Source of the DNA: Babylonia areolata
Taxonomy: Eukaryota; Mollusca; Gastropoda; Neogastropoda; Buccinidae
Reading direction: 5' to 3'
Length of the DNA stretch: 64,000 bases
Assembly: GCF_041734735.1 (NCBI RefSeq)
Contig: NC_134910.1
Location: 8,311,299-8,375,298, forward strand
Shown here: in pieces, positions 45,796-59,191 of the stretch
Layout of the letters: the number at the start of each line of letters is the position of its first letter
Position numbering within the stretch: the first letter of the stretch is position 1
Position numbers and translations under genes: made by a program
Notes under the pieces: generated by a model
What the model saw: only the letters and a program-made list of their open reading frames with translations
What the model was told of the DNA's origin: nothing
Databases searched by the model: none

Positions 45796-46888
45796 CTGCA
45801 GAACAAGAGAAGACATCATGTCTATAACTTTGACAACACAGAGCTCAAGGACTGGAAGACAGAAAAAAAAAAGAAAGAAAAAAAGATGTCGGTGCCAAAG
45901 AGAAAAAAAAAGCAGTAAAAGACTGGCAAAAGAAAAAAGAAGAAAAAAATCATACAGTTGAAAGCACAGGACGGGGATGATCTTACACACACACACACAC
46001 ACACACAAATCCAACTCATGGTTTACACAAGACATAACATAACAGCTGGATGAATGTTGGATTGAAGTTAAAGCTGACACACATTATACATTATCCATGA
46101 GAACGCAACTGAAGACATCCATGATGAGTTTATCGCAGAACATCTCAAAGACATCATCCACAGTACTTGGGACTCGAAGAGACTTGCAGTCTTCCTTTTA
46201 TTTCCCTTTTGCTTGGACTCAAGACTTTTCGTTTACGTCCCTTTCCCTTCAGAGACCCCTGCCAGAATGTGGCAGTTCAAGCGGAAGGTGATTTTTGTCC
46301 CCAGTGTCTGGAGAGTCCACATTGTGCAGAATGACCAGCACAGAGCGTCTCACACAGCCTCCACCTCCACACTGCAGACTTACACCAACTGTGGGGGGCA
46401 TGGCAGCGGGGGGGGGTCTGGGGGGGGGGGGGGAACACTGTACTCAACTCACAAGCTGTTGTTGTCGTCGTCGCCATCCCTGCACTTCATTTTGTTCACA
46501 CAACTTAACATCTGCTTGCTTATCTGAAACCTCTTACAGCAGATTGGATCTTCATAACATGCCTTAATAAACAACAGCCGAGGTCAATAAAGGAGGTATT
46601 TGCTTTCTTTTTTTTCTCTCTTTTTTTTTTCCCCCCAGGTGCGTTCTTCATCGGCTGAATCCATGCAGTGGTAACTGTGGATGTCTGAGTGTCAATGAAC
46701 CCTGCATGCAAATCAACCAAGTGACGAAGGAATGTCGTTTCAATGAGAGATGGGGGAAATCTTCTTGTGTCTGATACTGTTAATCAACAGAAAGTCACGG
46801 CTACCTGTGGTTTCCTTCCCTGAAATGCCTTCCTAATTTCAACTTTTTGTTGACTCTAGTGCCGGTCCAGGACTGATCACCTACTCCA

Positions 46889-47060
46889 TGGTTCCTACAG
46901 ACATGACCACACAAAAATTCCATGCTTCTTCCGTACTTACTTTGAGACCACACTGAACGTTTCCCCTACCAAACACAAGGCCAGACTGAAAACAGAAAAA
47001 CAAACTGTCTGCTGTTTCGCTGAATAAAGATTGGTGGTTATCCTTGCATCAATGTTTCAT
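46889..47060 (+). repeat. Dispersed repeat (unclassified), copy 2
   Basis: Partner of 20925-21095: ccatggttcctacagacatg, actgaacgtttcccctacca and aacacaaggccagactga follow in the same order. Confidence 0.6.
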
Positions 47061-47096
47061 TTTCATCACTTTTTGTTGTCATCGATTGTTTGTGTT

Positions 47097-47766
47097 TTAA
47101 ACTCTTTCTATACTAAAGTATGCTATAGCGTACCTCATGCACACAACGCTTTTGTTTACTGTGGTACGCTACAGAGTACCACAAGTTTAAAAATTCGTAG
47201 TTCACAGGTTAACGGTTTTGTGTGAAACTAAATGGCACAGCTCTGTTCTACAGTCACCCAAAAGTGCACTTGTACTTTAATTGTGGCTGAAAATGCCTTT
47301 GTATGAGTACAATACATGCAAGCATTCAGTCACCCATCTCACTCGACAAGAAGGTGTCTTCGTCAACTTCGGCAAGTATTGTGGCTCAAAGTCGAACGCA
47401 AAATAATTCTATAGTGGATATCCACTGTCCATACGCATTTGCCCATTTACTGCTACAATTAGGAAGTGTCCATGGTTTCAAAAGACCACATTTGTAAAAT
47501 TTCTGTTATATGAGAAAAACTCATCCCCTTTATGTCAGCTGTGAAAAACACAGATTTTTTTTCAAAATATGATAAATCAGTCAATGATTAAGTGAGTGCT
47601 TTGAAACTTTGCCAAATGTTGGTCCATTCTATTTTTTATATCATCACAAAATTTCAAAGCTGTACGTAACTGCATTCTTTTTAAGATATTTTTCTTGTAA
47701 CATAAACAAACGGCCAGTACAGGGAGTAAAATGAAGGAAGTCATTCGGCAGCATGGAATGAGTTAA
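47097..47766. mobile_element. 670-bp TTAA-flanked element, third family
   Basis: Left end ttaaactctttctatact and right end, reversed, ttaactcattccatgctg inside ttaa borders. Near the left end agcgtacc and ggtacgct form a hairpin. No reading frame of useful length. A scrap of the left end is at 22627. Confidence 0.6.
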
Positions 47767-47829
47767 ATGCAGTAAGCTCTGTGTTGAACTTTTCTGGTCA
47801 AAAGTTTCCATCATCTCTATCAGTAATGC

Positions 47830-48010
47830 GCCCACGTATTGCTCTGGCGTCAAAATTTGCGTTATAAAAACGGTTTTCACATTCCTGATATGCTTGGACG
47901 GCAAAGAATGGGAACCAACTGTTACAGTATTTCCAGATGTGTGCACATGTAATTGGGAAGAAAAATAGAATACATTTTGCTTTTTTCACCATCAATATGG
48001 CATGGAAACC
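47830..48010 (+). mobile_element. Decayed relative of the 41550-41807 element
   Basis: gcgtcaaaatttgcg, aaaacggttttcacattcct and gtatttccagatgtg follow in the same order as in the 41550 copy. Confidence 0.6.
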
Positions 48011-48014
48011 TGAA

Positions 48015-48140
48015 TGGATTAAAATTCCAAGACTTTTCCAGACCCCCTCCCCAAAACAAAAACAAAAACAAAAAAAACAGAGACTTTTCCAGCCTAGAAA
48101 TGGCTCCCTCATTTTTCCCAAGGACTATTCCAGACTTCCA
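48015..48140. repeat. Degenerate repeat with ttttccag motifs, copy 2
   Basis: ccaagacttttccagacc, gacttttccagcctagaaat, ggctc and catttttcc blocks parallel 21180-21325. Confidence 0.4.
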
Positions 48141-48149
48141 ATAATCTGT

Positions 48150-50315
48150 CTGTGCTAACCCTCTACTCGCATATTCAGCCAATACGCATGCCTTGGCCAA
48201 CTGGATCCATGGTGGTGAGAAAAGGGAACCACTCACAACAGGGGGTCTGGGGTTTAAATCTTTCTTCTCAGCACCCCCTTTCCAGGCTCTTCACATTTCC
48301 TTCTCAGCCAGTGTGGACGATCGTGCCTGTGTTTCCCCTCCCCCCGAGCACCTCCTCAGAGCCCATTCTGTGTGAGCCAAGGAGCAGAAAACAGGGTCGA
48401 CAAATTCATCACAACAGACTTGCAGGTTTCACTGCCGCTACAGTCTCTCTCTCTCTCTCTCTCTCTAAACAACTTGTCCACAAAACATTCACGGTCTGAC
48501 CAGAGCTGTAGAGGGTGGATGGGTGGGCGAAGGTTGTGAAGGTGGGGGGACCTAGATGTGTGAGGGAGGTAACCTGTCTGTCCCCTTCCTACCTGTTGTC
48601 ACACACCTGGGATACCTGTTTCCATTCCTACGCTAGGTCGCACACACCTGCGACCCAAGTGTGCAGGAACAGGTATTGCAACTGGCTTTCAGAAAAAGTA
48701 TATATATTTAAAATAAAATAAAAAAGAAAAAAAAAAAAGAAAGAAAAAAAAAGATATTCCTCACCCCTCCCACACGGGTGAGAGATAAATGAGGAGGATG
48801 TCACTGCTATTTGCTTTTTACCCCAACATGTCAATGTACACACACACTCACACACACGCAGTGACACACACACACACACAGTGACACACACACAATTTCA
48901 CTCTGCACATGCATTAATTAACTGTACATGCAACTCTGTCCTTCACACAACCCCCCCCACCCCCCCACCCGCCTCCCCTCCCCCACCCCACACACAAGTA
49001 CCAACAGTCCCAGCAGAGAAGGACTGCCACAAAGCCCAGCCCTGTCTGTCTCCTCTCCGCATGTCGGGGCTCCCACAATGCACACAGGATGTCGTCACCG
49101 CCACTCACACCCACATCGATATGAACCAGAGTCAAAAAAAAAAAAACACCAAAAAAAAAAAAAGAAAAAGAAAAAAAAGTTATCGTCAAATTACAGGAAG
49201 AAACATCCATCATCGGCATCACAAGGTCCCAGAGAAAAGAAGTCCCAACTGCCCCAGGGTGTGTTGGGGGAGTAGGGGGGCGGGGGGGTTAGTGTTCAAT
49301 GATCGACACCACCGACCCGCTTCACACAGATGATGGTTCAGGCGTTGAGGCCGTCACTCCCACGTTGTCTCTCTCTCTTTCACACACCATCGCCCGCCTC
49401 CCTCCCCATCCTCCCCCCACCCCAAACATATACACTCCCCCCCCCCCCCGAACCCCCCATCCCCTCCCCACCCCTTCTTGCAACCGACACGCTTCTCTTC
49501 CCCCCGACCACGACCGACAATGAAAGATGCATATCGGAGCCACCAGGCCCCAACAAACAACCCCACAATATCAAAAAGGAGTTTCTGCTCTATGCTGTGT
49601 CTCTTACCGTCTAGAAGTGGAAAGCTAATTATCAACAAACAAACAAACAAAAAGAATAGAGAAAAGAAAGAAAAAAAAAAAAAAAAATCACCGTGAGTGA
49701 AGTATGATTTTGTTGTTGTTCACCCCCCCCCCCCCCCTCCAAAGATGGCATGTCACCTTCATCATCGTCATCATATCTCTTTTTTTTTTTTTTTTGCCGT
49801 CAGCGGTGAGCGGTCCTTTGTTTATGCACAGGCTGTGCTGTTCCAAGCCCAGCCTGAGCGCCGAGGTACTGAACATCCACACTCTGTCCTCTGTCCCCCT
49901 CTCCGTGTCCCTCCTCCCACCTGGGTACACACACACAGGTGAACGCTGACCAGAAACTGTTGCAGTTCGCAGTTGGGGCAGGGGAGGAGGGGGTGAGAGT
50001 GGGGAGGGGAGAGGTGGGGAGGGGACCGCCATGAAGTTGTTCCACCCATAAACTTCAAAGTGAAGCAATTCATCGTCGTCATCATCGTCGTCGTAGTCGT
50101 AGTTCTCCCACCCCTCCCCACACCACGCGGCAGGCAGGGGAGGTGAATGATGGCAGTCGAGTTGGCTGGAGGGTTGTGGCCCTTCCCTTCACCGGCGCCC
50201 CCTCCCTCCTCCCCCCTTCCTCACACGGCAGCGGTCCCTCCCTCTCTTCTCCACTGCTGAGCTACAAGTATGTCTGCAACACCGCACCTCATTCATTGTA
50301 CACAGCTGTGTAAAA
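48150..50315. other. Gene-free stretch, C- and A-rich low complexity
   Basis: Contains (CT)n at 48446-48466, A-rich runs (48715-48755, 49134-49178, 49660-49688), CA blocks (48840-48895) and long C runs (48948-48990, 49435-49475, 49720-49740). No supported exon. Confidence 0.6.
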
Positions 50316-51627
50316 CATCATCAGGTCTGTAACACCACACACTGTACACATCATCAGGTCTGTAACACCACACACTGTACACATCACCAGGTCTGTAACA
50401 CCACACACTGTACACATCATCAGGTCTGTAACACCACACACTGTACACATCATCAGGTTTGTAACACCACACACAGTACACATCATCAGGTCTGTAACAC
50501 CACACACTGTACACATCACCAGGTCTGTAACACCACACACTGTACACATCATCAGGTCTGTAACACCACACACTGTACACATCATCAGGTCTGTAACACC
50601 ACACACTGTACACATCATCAGGTCTGTAACACCACACACTGTACACATCATCAGGTCTGTAACACCACACACTGTACACATCATCAGGTCTGTTAACACC
50701 ACACACTGTACACATCATCAGGTCTGTAACACCACACACTGTACACATCATCAGGTCTGTAACAACACACACTGTACACATCATCAGGTCTGTAACACCA
50801 CACACTGTACACATCATCAGGTCTGTAACACCACACACTGTACACATCATCAGGTCTGTAACACCACACACTGTACACATCATCAGGTCTGTAACACCAC
50901 ACACTGTACACATCATCAGGTCTGTAACACCACACACTGTACACATCATCAGGTCTGTAACACCACACACTGTACACATCATCAGGTCTGTAACACCACA
51001 CACTGTACACATCATCAGGTCTGTAACACCACACACTGTACACATCATCAGGTCTGTAACACCACACACTGTACACATCATCAGGTCTGTAACACCACAC
51101 ACTGTACACATCACCAGGTCTATAACGCCACACACTGTACACATCATCAGGTCTGTAACACCACACACTGTACACATCATCAGGTCTGTAACACCACACA
51201 CTGTACACATCATCAGGTCTGTAACACCACACACTGTACACATCATCAGGTCTGTAACACCACACACTGTACACATCATCAGGTCTGTAACACCACACAC
51301 TGTACACATCATCAGGTCTGTAACACCACACACTGTACACATCACCAGGTCTGTAACACCACACACTGTACACATCATCAGGTCTATAACGCCACACACT
51401 GTACACATCATCAGGTCTGTAACACCACACATTGTACACATCAGCGGGTCCGTTAACACCACACACTGTACACATCACCAGGTCTGTAACACCACACACT
51501 GTACACATCATCAGGTCTGTAACACCACACACTGTACACATCATCAGGTCTGTAACACCACACACTGTACACATCACCAGGTCTGTAACACCACACACTG
51601 TACACATCATCAGGTCTGTTAACACCA
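50316..51627. repeat. 33-bp minisatellite, about 40 units
   Basis: Tandem 33-base unit catcatcaggtctgtaacac followed by cacacactgtaca, with very little divergence (catcacc, ctataacg, ctgttaac variants). Because 33 is a multiple of three and the unit is open on the - strand, frames with an 11-residue repeat (MCTVCGVTDLM) arise; these are artefacts. Confidence 0.97.
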
Positions 51628-51744
51628 TTCACTGTAAGCATCAACTGGTTACAGTGTTGAACCAGTAAATGACATAAAAAGATAAAAGAATTTTTTTTTT
51701 TTTAGAAGAGAAAAGAAAGAGAGGAGAGGAATAACAAAGAAATC

Positions 51745-52045
51745 CTAAATAGCACACAAAACATATTCATAATCTTTCCTTTTCACATCACATAGTGTTT
51801 GAAAAGGTCTCAGGTTCCTATGTGTCTTTACAGAAACCTTACGCGGTTTATCTCCTTCTGACCCACGCTCTTTGCCATAGACCAATGACAATGTCACCAT
51901 TTCTATGCAAAAACATCTTCCAGCAGTGCCTGTGAGTGTTTCTGTTGTAATGAATACAACCTTTAGACCTGCTGCTTTTATTTCTGTTTGCAATATATCA
52001 GATACCAGAGCAGCCTCAACAGAGAGATCTACTGTTTCTGAGAAT
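51745..52045 (-). CDS. Candidate terminal exon, unknown protein (about 99 aa)
   Basis: A strong acceptor (ttcttgttttgctacag) is followed by an open frame with balanced composition: FSETVDLSVEAALVSDILQT, EIKAAGLKVVFITTETLTGT, later CFCIEMVTLSLVYGKERG, KVSVKTHRNLRPFQTLCD and YEYVLCAI before the stop. It enters in phase 2 and is the best non-repeat open frame outside the two named genes. I do not recognise the family and found no upstream exon. It could also be an old repeat or chance. Confidence 0.38.
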
Positions 52046-52059
52046 CTGTAGCAAAACAA

Positions 52060-52431
52060 GAAACCTTCATCACCACCATCAAATATTTCTGTGCGTTAAA
52101 AGAACAACAGCAGCCATGTAGTTTAATCATTAAATTCATCTATGAGATACACGTTACATCAAGAAAGAACAACCGAAACTGCTTATCTTACAAATCTCCA
52201 TGATAAACTAAGCATTTCTTTTGAGCACATTAACAGTTGGGTGTGGCAAATCAGATATCAAGCAAACAATCAATCCAAAGCACTTATATACTTCTTTACA
52301 TTAATTCATCTTTCAGTGTGGACAACTTGTCCCCACTGGTACTGATGCACCTAATATTGTTATTATTATTTCTATTCGTAAAATAACAATATAATTTTCT
52401 ATATAAGAATTCCATGACATTCATTTATTAA

Positions 52432-52466
<35 letters not shown>

Positions 52467-53050
52467 AAATAAAGTTTCAGTTTCAAGGTTTTGAAAAAAC
52501 TTCATGCAATAACTTTCATTTTTTGAAGTCCGACATATCTTGCACACAGAGCAACAAAATGAAACACAGAACGGAAGGGGGTGGTGGGGTGTTGGGCAGG
52601 GGGGGGGGGTAGGGGGGGGGGGGAGAAGCAGGAAAACATGTCAGACATGCAGACAGAAAGAGACAAACAGACAGATGGACAGACCGACACATGAAAACAA
52701 GCAATTCAAAACAAAACACCAACAGAGACAGAGACAGAGACACCAACATAAGAGCAAGAGAAAGACCAACAAACTATAAACAAACTCAACAACAAAAGCA
52801 TCAATCTTGAGAGAGCAACATGGAAACTTTTTTTTCCTCTCTCTCTCCTCTCTTTCAGAACCCAGAAAACAAAACAAAAAAGTAAAAACAGAACAGAGGA
52901 AGAAACAAAATAACTAACAGAGAAACTAACTAAATAAATAACCGAGAGAGAACCTGTCAACTGACCAAGTCGTCTTCAGGATCGTCTGTAGCAGTACTTG
53001 ATGCTGGTAGCAACACCAAACAGGCAACAGTCTAACAAAACATCTGAGAT
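52060..53050. other. Gene-free stretch
   Basis: AT-rich DNA with poly-T at 52436-52462, a G run at 52600-52622 and acagagacagag repeats. Nothing coding recognised. Confidence 0.55.
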
Positions 53051-53054
53051 ATTC

Positions 53055-53055
<1 letters not shown>

Positions 53056-53124
<69 letters not shown>

Positions 53125-53195
53125 GTGTGTGTGTGTGTGTGTATGTGTGTGTCTATGTGTGTGTGTGTGTGTGTGTGTCTCTGTGTGTCTGTGGT
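53056..53195. repeat. (GT)n microsatellite
   Basis: Long GT block with ttat and ctat interruptions. Confidence 0.95.
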
Positions 53196-53396
53196 GGAGC
53201 AGGGTTTCGTTGCATGACTGAGGACTTTTTGCTTTCAGGCTCTGGCTACATGTGAGTGTGTGTGCATTCTCTTTTTATTCATTTATTATCATCAGCAGCA
53301 GACGTAGCATTGGTTCAATTTAGAATCTTTATGCCTGAGATGGGTTATATCACTAAAACTAAGTGTCTGCATTTGCACTTGCATGTATACATAATT

Positions 53397-53408
53397 GCGC
53401 GCGCGCGC

Positions 53409-53450
<42 letters not shown>
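53397..53450. repeat. (GC)n(GA)n microsatellite
   Basis: gcgcgcgcgcgt followed by about 18 GA dinucleotides. Confidence 0.93.
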
Positions 53451-53451
<1 letters not shown>

Positions 53452-53512
53452 AAATCTATAAGGTCTAAACTTCAGTACCATGTTCTCTGAACTTGGTCTG
53501 TAACTGAGAACA

Positions 53513-53555
53513 GGCACAAGTATCCATATCAATCAATCAATCAATCAATCAATCT
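53513..53555 (+). mobile_element. Tail scrap with (ATCA)n
   Basis: cacaagtatccatatcaatc and further atca repeats match the end of 37357-37440. Confidence 0.45.
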
Positions 53556-53642
53556 TCTAGAGACCCAGTGCTAGGAGCAATAAAATTTCATCATGAATAA
53601 ATCAAAGCTGTTGTTAAACAAAAATAATTTGTGGTGCATGTG

Positions 53643-53679
<37 letters not shown>

Positions 53680-53940
53680 GGTTGTTATCAACTGCTTTAC
53701 AGGTGTTGACATCTTTTCGTTACATACAGCATATGATCCACATATGTGACACAGCATACGAAAACCCAGGTTTAGTCAGAAACTATCAATTTTGTGACGT
53801 TAATGTATTTTCAGAAAAATCACAGATTAACATACAAAAAAAAACACAGAATGGATCTATCTGTCATAGGTGTTTTTTTTCATATATTTTTTTTCAAAGG
53901 TGGTGTGTCCAAAAACAATAAATGGAGAAACTGATTCACG

Positions 53941-53985
<45 letters not shown>
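53941..53985. repeat. 45-base poly-A run
   Basis: Uninterrupted A run; a second run lies at 54086-54110. No element body was identified upstream of either. Confidence 0.9.
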
Positions 53986-53991
<6 letters not shown>

Positions 53992-54698
53992 ATTTGTCTG
54001 CTTGTAACTTTAGAACAGGAAATATCTTAACATGTATTCGTCGTTAAATGATTCAGAATTAAGTAAACTATAAATTTCTATATGAAAAAAAAAAAAAAAA
54101 AAAAAAAAAAATAATATTTTCTGTCTGTACTCAAATGAAGTCAAGAATGGCAAGTGGAGGAGTGATGCAATGCCATTGACAGCAGAGGCAGCTGAGTCAA
54201 CGGTGACAGTGAATGTTCAACTGAGAGACAAAGCCTGCTTTAGTGTTTGAACAAAAAAAATAATTCCCATAATGCAGATGAATCTTTTGAACTTCCACTT
54301 TAGATCCAAGATCAAAATAACCATCTACTAACTGCAATCATTAAGCCACATCATCAGCTCACATAATGTCTGAAAAGTCTGGAGTCAAACGCACTGAACT
54401 TTGAAACTTACAATGTGTGCAGCAGCACCAACAGGGTGTGGACCTGAAAATATTAAAAGTACTAGAGTTTCCAGCAGTTTTATGCTAAAATGCTTACCAA
54501 CAACAAAGATAAGACTTCAAAGATGCTTAATTTGCAAACATTTTGATTTCAATCATTCTCATCCTAATAAGGTGCTTTGTGCATACCTAAAAACAGCTGG
54601 CTGCAACTTGAGCTGGGTTTTCGTGTGCTGTGTCACATATAGCTGAGAACTTAAGTGAGTAGTGGTGGCAGCACAAAAAAAAAAAAAAAAAAAAAAAA

Positions 54699-54792
54699 GG
54701 GTGGCGCTGTAGTGTAGTGACGCGCTCTCCCTGGGGAGAGCAGCCCGAATTTCACGCAGAGAAATCTGTTGTGATAAAAAGAAATAACAAAT
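54699..54792 (+). mobile_element. SINE family B, 3' end only
   Basis: gggtggcgctgtagtgtagt through gttgtgataaaaagaaataa; the preceding 24-base A run corresponds to the A-rich linker of full-length copies. Confidence 0.88.
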
Positions 54793-56074
54793 GTAAATAC
54801 AGTACTTTCACTCACAAATGTTTTCACATTTGTGATATTAGACCAGGGTCATCGTGACTGACTCCTTTTATAAATAAACAACCTGTGCACAAATTAATGT
54901 CAGTGGATGCTTTCTTTTTGAATGCAACACACCACAGCAAAAACATGCTGTTAAAAAAAGTAATAATGAAAAAAAAAAAAAAAATTTAAGTCAGATCTGA
55001 AATGCATGCTCAACTAGATCATCAATAATTTTCATATTAAAAGAAAGAAGAGAAAAAAAAACCAATGTCAGAGTGAGTTATAACAATGATACACACATCT
55101 CCAAACTGATTATTAGTTGTCTGAAAAAGACACACAAAAACAAAAAACAAAAAAACAAAAAAATTCGCAGTTTGCTGCACCACATCACAAGTCTTGATAC
55201 TCAGAAATGGCAAAACAAATGATGAAAATCATCCATGAATATCAGCAAAATAAATATTAGGGGCATGGTGACCCGTGCGTCGTGCTGTCTCCATGGACGT
55301 TATAAAAACACAGAAACCCTCACACACACGGGAGGGGGTCTGCGGTGGTGGGCGTGGGGGTTAGGAGACAAACAGAACAGTGACAGACAATACAAACACA
55401 TTAACTCAAGAAAAAGAACACATTTAAAAACACATACATACAGACAGACATACATAAATATAAGAAAAAAGAAAATCCTTCCCAACAACCTCTGATACTC
55501 AGCGCAACATGGGTTCACACTGACACAAACATGCCTCATTCACATCCACACTACTGAAGCGACTCGCATTCCTAACTCAGGCATTCACAACTGGAGCTAC
55601 ATGCAAGCTTTCCTCACTAGCCCGCCTACCTTGAAATTCATGAAAGAAAAATTCCTGCACTGAGGCTGACAGGAACTGCCGGCCCAGGGTACTTTATTGC
55701 ACACGGGAATGGGGACGGAAATTTCCTTCCTTAAGGACTCCAGGAGCTAATAAACTTTTTTTTTTCCAGAACCAAAATCAAGTGAAATTATTAAACGGGG
55801 GAGGAGAAAAATCCTTAACAACAAATATTCTTGTATTCTTTTATCAATATATATATATATATTTTTTTTTTTTGCATTGCATTATTTTGTGTTTTTGTTG
55901 TTGTTTTTTCATATCTTACATTAGGTGAATCCATTAATGAAGGTTTGATTTAACAATTATATCTAATTCATTAAGTAGGAAAACAACATCTTGAGATAAA
56001 GAAAATTCACATAATGCTACGCATGCACACGTGAAATCACATTGCCACATCAGTCATATCTCTGTAAATAAATG

Positions 56075-56113
<39 letters not shown>

Positions 56114-56630
56114 TACACACCTCTCTCTCTCTATATATATATTAAGAAAATTATATCCAAAGAAGAAAAACAGGGGGGAAAAAACCAGGAATATCAGAGT
56201 AAAAAGTCTGAATTCACAAAAACAAAGAAAGCCTTAAGAAACAAACCTACTATTTATTTATAAAAAAAAAAATTTTAAAAAAAGACCCCCCACCCCCCAA
56301 TCCCCTTTCCATTCACTACCACAACCCCTTCCTCCCCACCTAACACAACAACAACAACAACAAAACCCACATAAAACTGGAGCAGCAAGCTTTAAAACTG
56401 CCTCAAGCATATCCAGAGAGCAGAGTAGCGATGGAGTCACAGTACACACAGACGACACAAAGCGCGGGTCACACAAACGCACACCTACCGCACAAACACA
56501 GAAACACACATCGTTGTACGTTAACACACGCCCCCCGAAACAATCGGGGAAATTCGGTAGGAACATTCTGAATTTGGTAGGACGCCAAGCAACATCATCA
56601 ACAAACGTACATTTTATCCACAAGTATGTC
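54793..56630. other. Gene-free AT-rich stretch
   Basis: A-rich runs, (AT)n at 55847-55861, (CA)n at 56079-56111 and a C-rich block at 56280-56300. No supported exon or recognised repeat. Confidence 0.55.
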
Positions 56631-56639
56631 TGGCATAAC

Positions 56640-57345
56640 TTCTGTTCCCACCGCTGCTTCTCCACAGCTGACACATCTGTGGCACTGTGTCGCTTCCCTG
56701 GTCTTTTGTTCGTCTTGTTTTACATCTAGACTTGTCGTTTCTCTCATTCTCTCTCGCCTTGACTACTGTAACTCTCTATTGTCTGGTTTGCCTGCTTCAT
56801 CCCTTCAGTCCCTTCAGCGCATACAAAAAACTCTGCTGCCCGACTCGTCCTCAGAAAGAAAAGATCTGAGCACATCACTCCTCTTTTGCAACATCTCCAC
56901 TGGCTCCCTGTCTCACACCAAATAAAGTACAAGATCAGCACTCTATGTTATAGATGTATTCACAAAACTGCCCCTTCCTATCTCTGTGGCTGCCTTCACC
57001 TCAACACTCCATCTCGTTCACTACGATTGGCTTCGGATCCACTCTGTTTACGCATACCCAGATTCAAACACTCGACTGTTGGCCGCCGTTCTTTCTCTGT
57101 CTCTGGACCTTGCAAATGGAATGAACTTCTCTTTCGCTTCGTCAAGTCTCCACACTCAGCTCTTTCAAGTCTGGCCTTAAAACCCACCTCTTCCCAAAAT
57201 AGCCTCCCTTGCCTGCCTCTTCCTTGTCTTTAGTTTCTACAGTTTTCGAGTTATGCATGCGTGTGAATGACTGGTGCGAAAGTGCTTTGATTTGTCTCTG
57301 CACAAGATTCAGCGCTATATAAATACCATTATTATTCATTATTGT
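56640..57345 (+). mobile_element. L2-clade LINE, 3' part of ORF2 and 3' end
   Basis: LVVSLILSRLDYCNSLLSGL, PASSLQSLQRIQ, then in other frames TPLLQHLHWLPVSHQIKYKI, STLCYRCIHKTAPSYLCGCL, HLNTPSRSLR, PRFKHSTVGRRSFSVSGPCK and [13 protein letters not shown]. This is the C-terminal part of an L2-type reverse transcriptase ORF, with about three frame changes. The 3' end carries agcgctatataaata and an (att)n tail. Confidence 0.92.
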
Positions 57346-57876
57346 TTCTCACAATCGGAATGCATGGCTGACTTGCTCTGTTTCGAGCCGCTTGACCCTT
57401 CCTCGCACTGCACAGCTTAATCCACCGGGCACAGATGGTGTTTGACTAGGACGCCACTTCATTCAGCCACGTTCTCTCATATTCGGGTAAACCATTAAGC
57501 CGATAAGTCCACTCAGTGCTGTTTCAATGTAAACAAGCACGCAATTAGCTGAGCATCATCACATGAGACCAAGATTAGTAGTGACCGCCATGGCCTCATG
57601 ATTGATAGGTCAGGAACGTCTGGGTAATGTTACGACGGGAAAGCAAGTGACCATGCTATATAGTTGTAAATACACTCGTCGGAACAATTTTGATGTTGGC
57701 GTAACATTGGAACAAAGATCGGCCATAACAAAATACCGCAAAATTGTAACAGTTGGCATCTCTGTGTGAATCTGATGGGGGAAAAAAATGAGGGCAGTTT
57801 GCGAAAGAAGACAAACAAAGGACTAAAATACCACAAAGAAAAAAGAAGATAGTTCACATTCATCTTATACACTTTC

Positions 57877-58108
57877 CTAACTCGCTCAGTACGGCCAGTC
57901 CTCTCTTCTCCTCTACACAGACCCATCGGATGTCCAGTGGGTTTCTGAATGACCCAACCTTTAGCTTCCGTCGTCAGAACTGTGGTATTCTTTGTCAACA
58001 TTCACCTCTACAGTATAAGAGCGTTCCGCCTGCAATATTTTGATGATGGTAATTGGGATGAAACGCTGTTAACGTCGTCTCTTTCGCCGTTCGTATGGAG
58101 AGAGTTAA
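57877..58108 (-). mobile_element. 232-bp TTAA miniature transposon, copy 3
   Basis: Reverse-oriented copy of the 39817 family, same length; one ttaa border has become ctaa. Confidence 0.88.
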
Positions 58109-58833
58109 ACTGTAATATCCATCCTGGTCTGTTCTATAACAATGTGGCTGATACTCTGTTTAGACCCTGTCAGCGATGACTAAAGCACACAATGCTCTCT
58201 CCTGCACTGATACTAATGCTTACACACACTCACTTCAGGTTTGTTCTGACTCACCACACACCACAACTGGCACAAGACACACAATACACACACACACATA
58301 TACACACAAACCAAGATAAAGAAGCAAACCAACAAGACGAAGGCACAATCTTCATTCATGTGCCCCGACAGAACTTTCGCAAACAATGATCAAATTCAAA
58401 CTGATGAAATATTTACATTGTTCTTATATTCCATACATACAGTTCCAACACTTACAAAAGACAAACAAAAGCAAACACAAACACCCTACACACACAGAAA
58501 AAGAAAAAAAAATGTATATAGGAGGGGGATGAAAGGAAATCTCTGGAGTAAAGCTGTAAAACTGAAGGGAAGGATCATTGTTAATCCCATATGTAATCTG
58601 TCTTGCATATCTTGTGATTCACAAAGACAATATTAACAATACAGTTGCACAATTACACAGACACAGACACACACACACACACACGGAAACATTTTGAATT
58701 TTTAAAATATACAGAGTCCAGTTTTGTGCACTGGCAAAGACACACACAAACATAGAAGACGCTTCTGGTACACTCTTTTTTTTTTCTTCTTCTTCTTCAT
58801 TTTTTTTTTTTCAGTACAATCCCATTCCACTTC

Positions 58834-58869
<36 letters not shown>

Positions 58870-59158
58870 GTAGCATGCACTGTCTTCCAAACAAGAAAAA
58901 ATCAAGAATAAAATGATTCCACCCAAACCTGACTCGGAGGTGACCCACCATCCTTACCATTACTTGATACAAAGCTGTTGGTTACTCAGTCAACGGCTCT
59001 CTCACACGCACGCATCGAGATATCGCTATATTCATGCTGGAGTCTACACAATCTGGGCCTGTTAGTCTCATGAACTTTCCCATGCCTCACAAAAAGGTTC
59101 ACACCGCCGCAGAGGAAGCAGAGGAGACATACCAACACAGAAACAGGTACAGGCGCTA

Positions 59159-59191
<33 letters not shown>

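Noticed and set aside
46090-46190. Open segment EDCKSLRVPSTVDDVFEMFC on the - strand as a third exon upstream of 45795
   Set aside because: Phase would fit 45697-45795, but the upstream sequence is purine-rich with no polypyrimidine tract, so no believable acceptor.
50289-51668. Open frames with an 11-residue repeat (MCTVCGVTDLM)
   Set aside because: The 33-bp unit lacks stops in these frames; unit divergence is not biased towards synonymous sites and one-base gaps move the pattern between frames.
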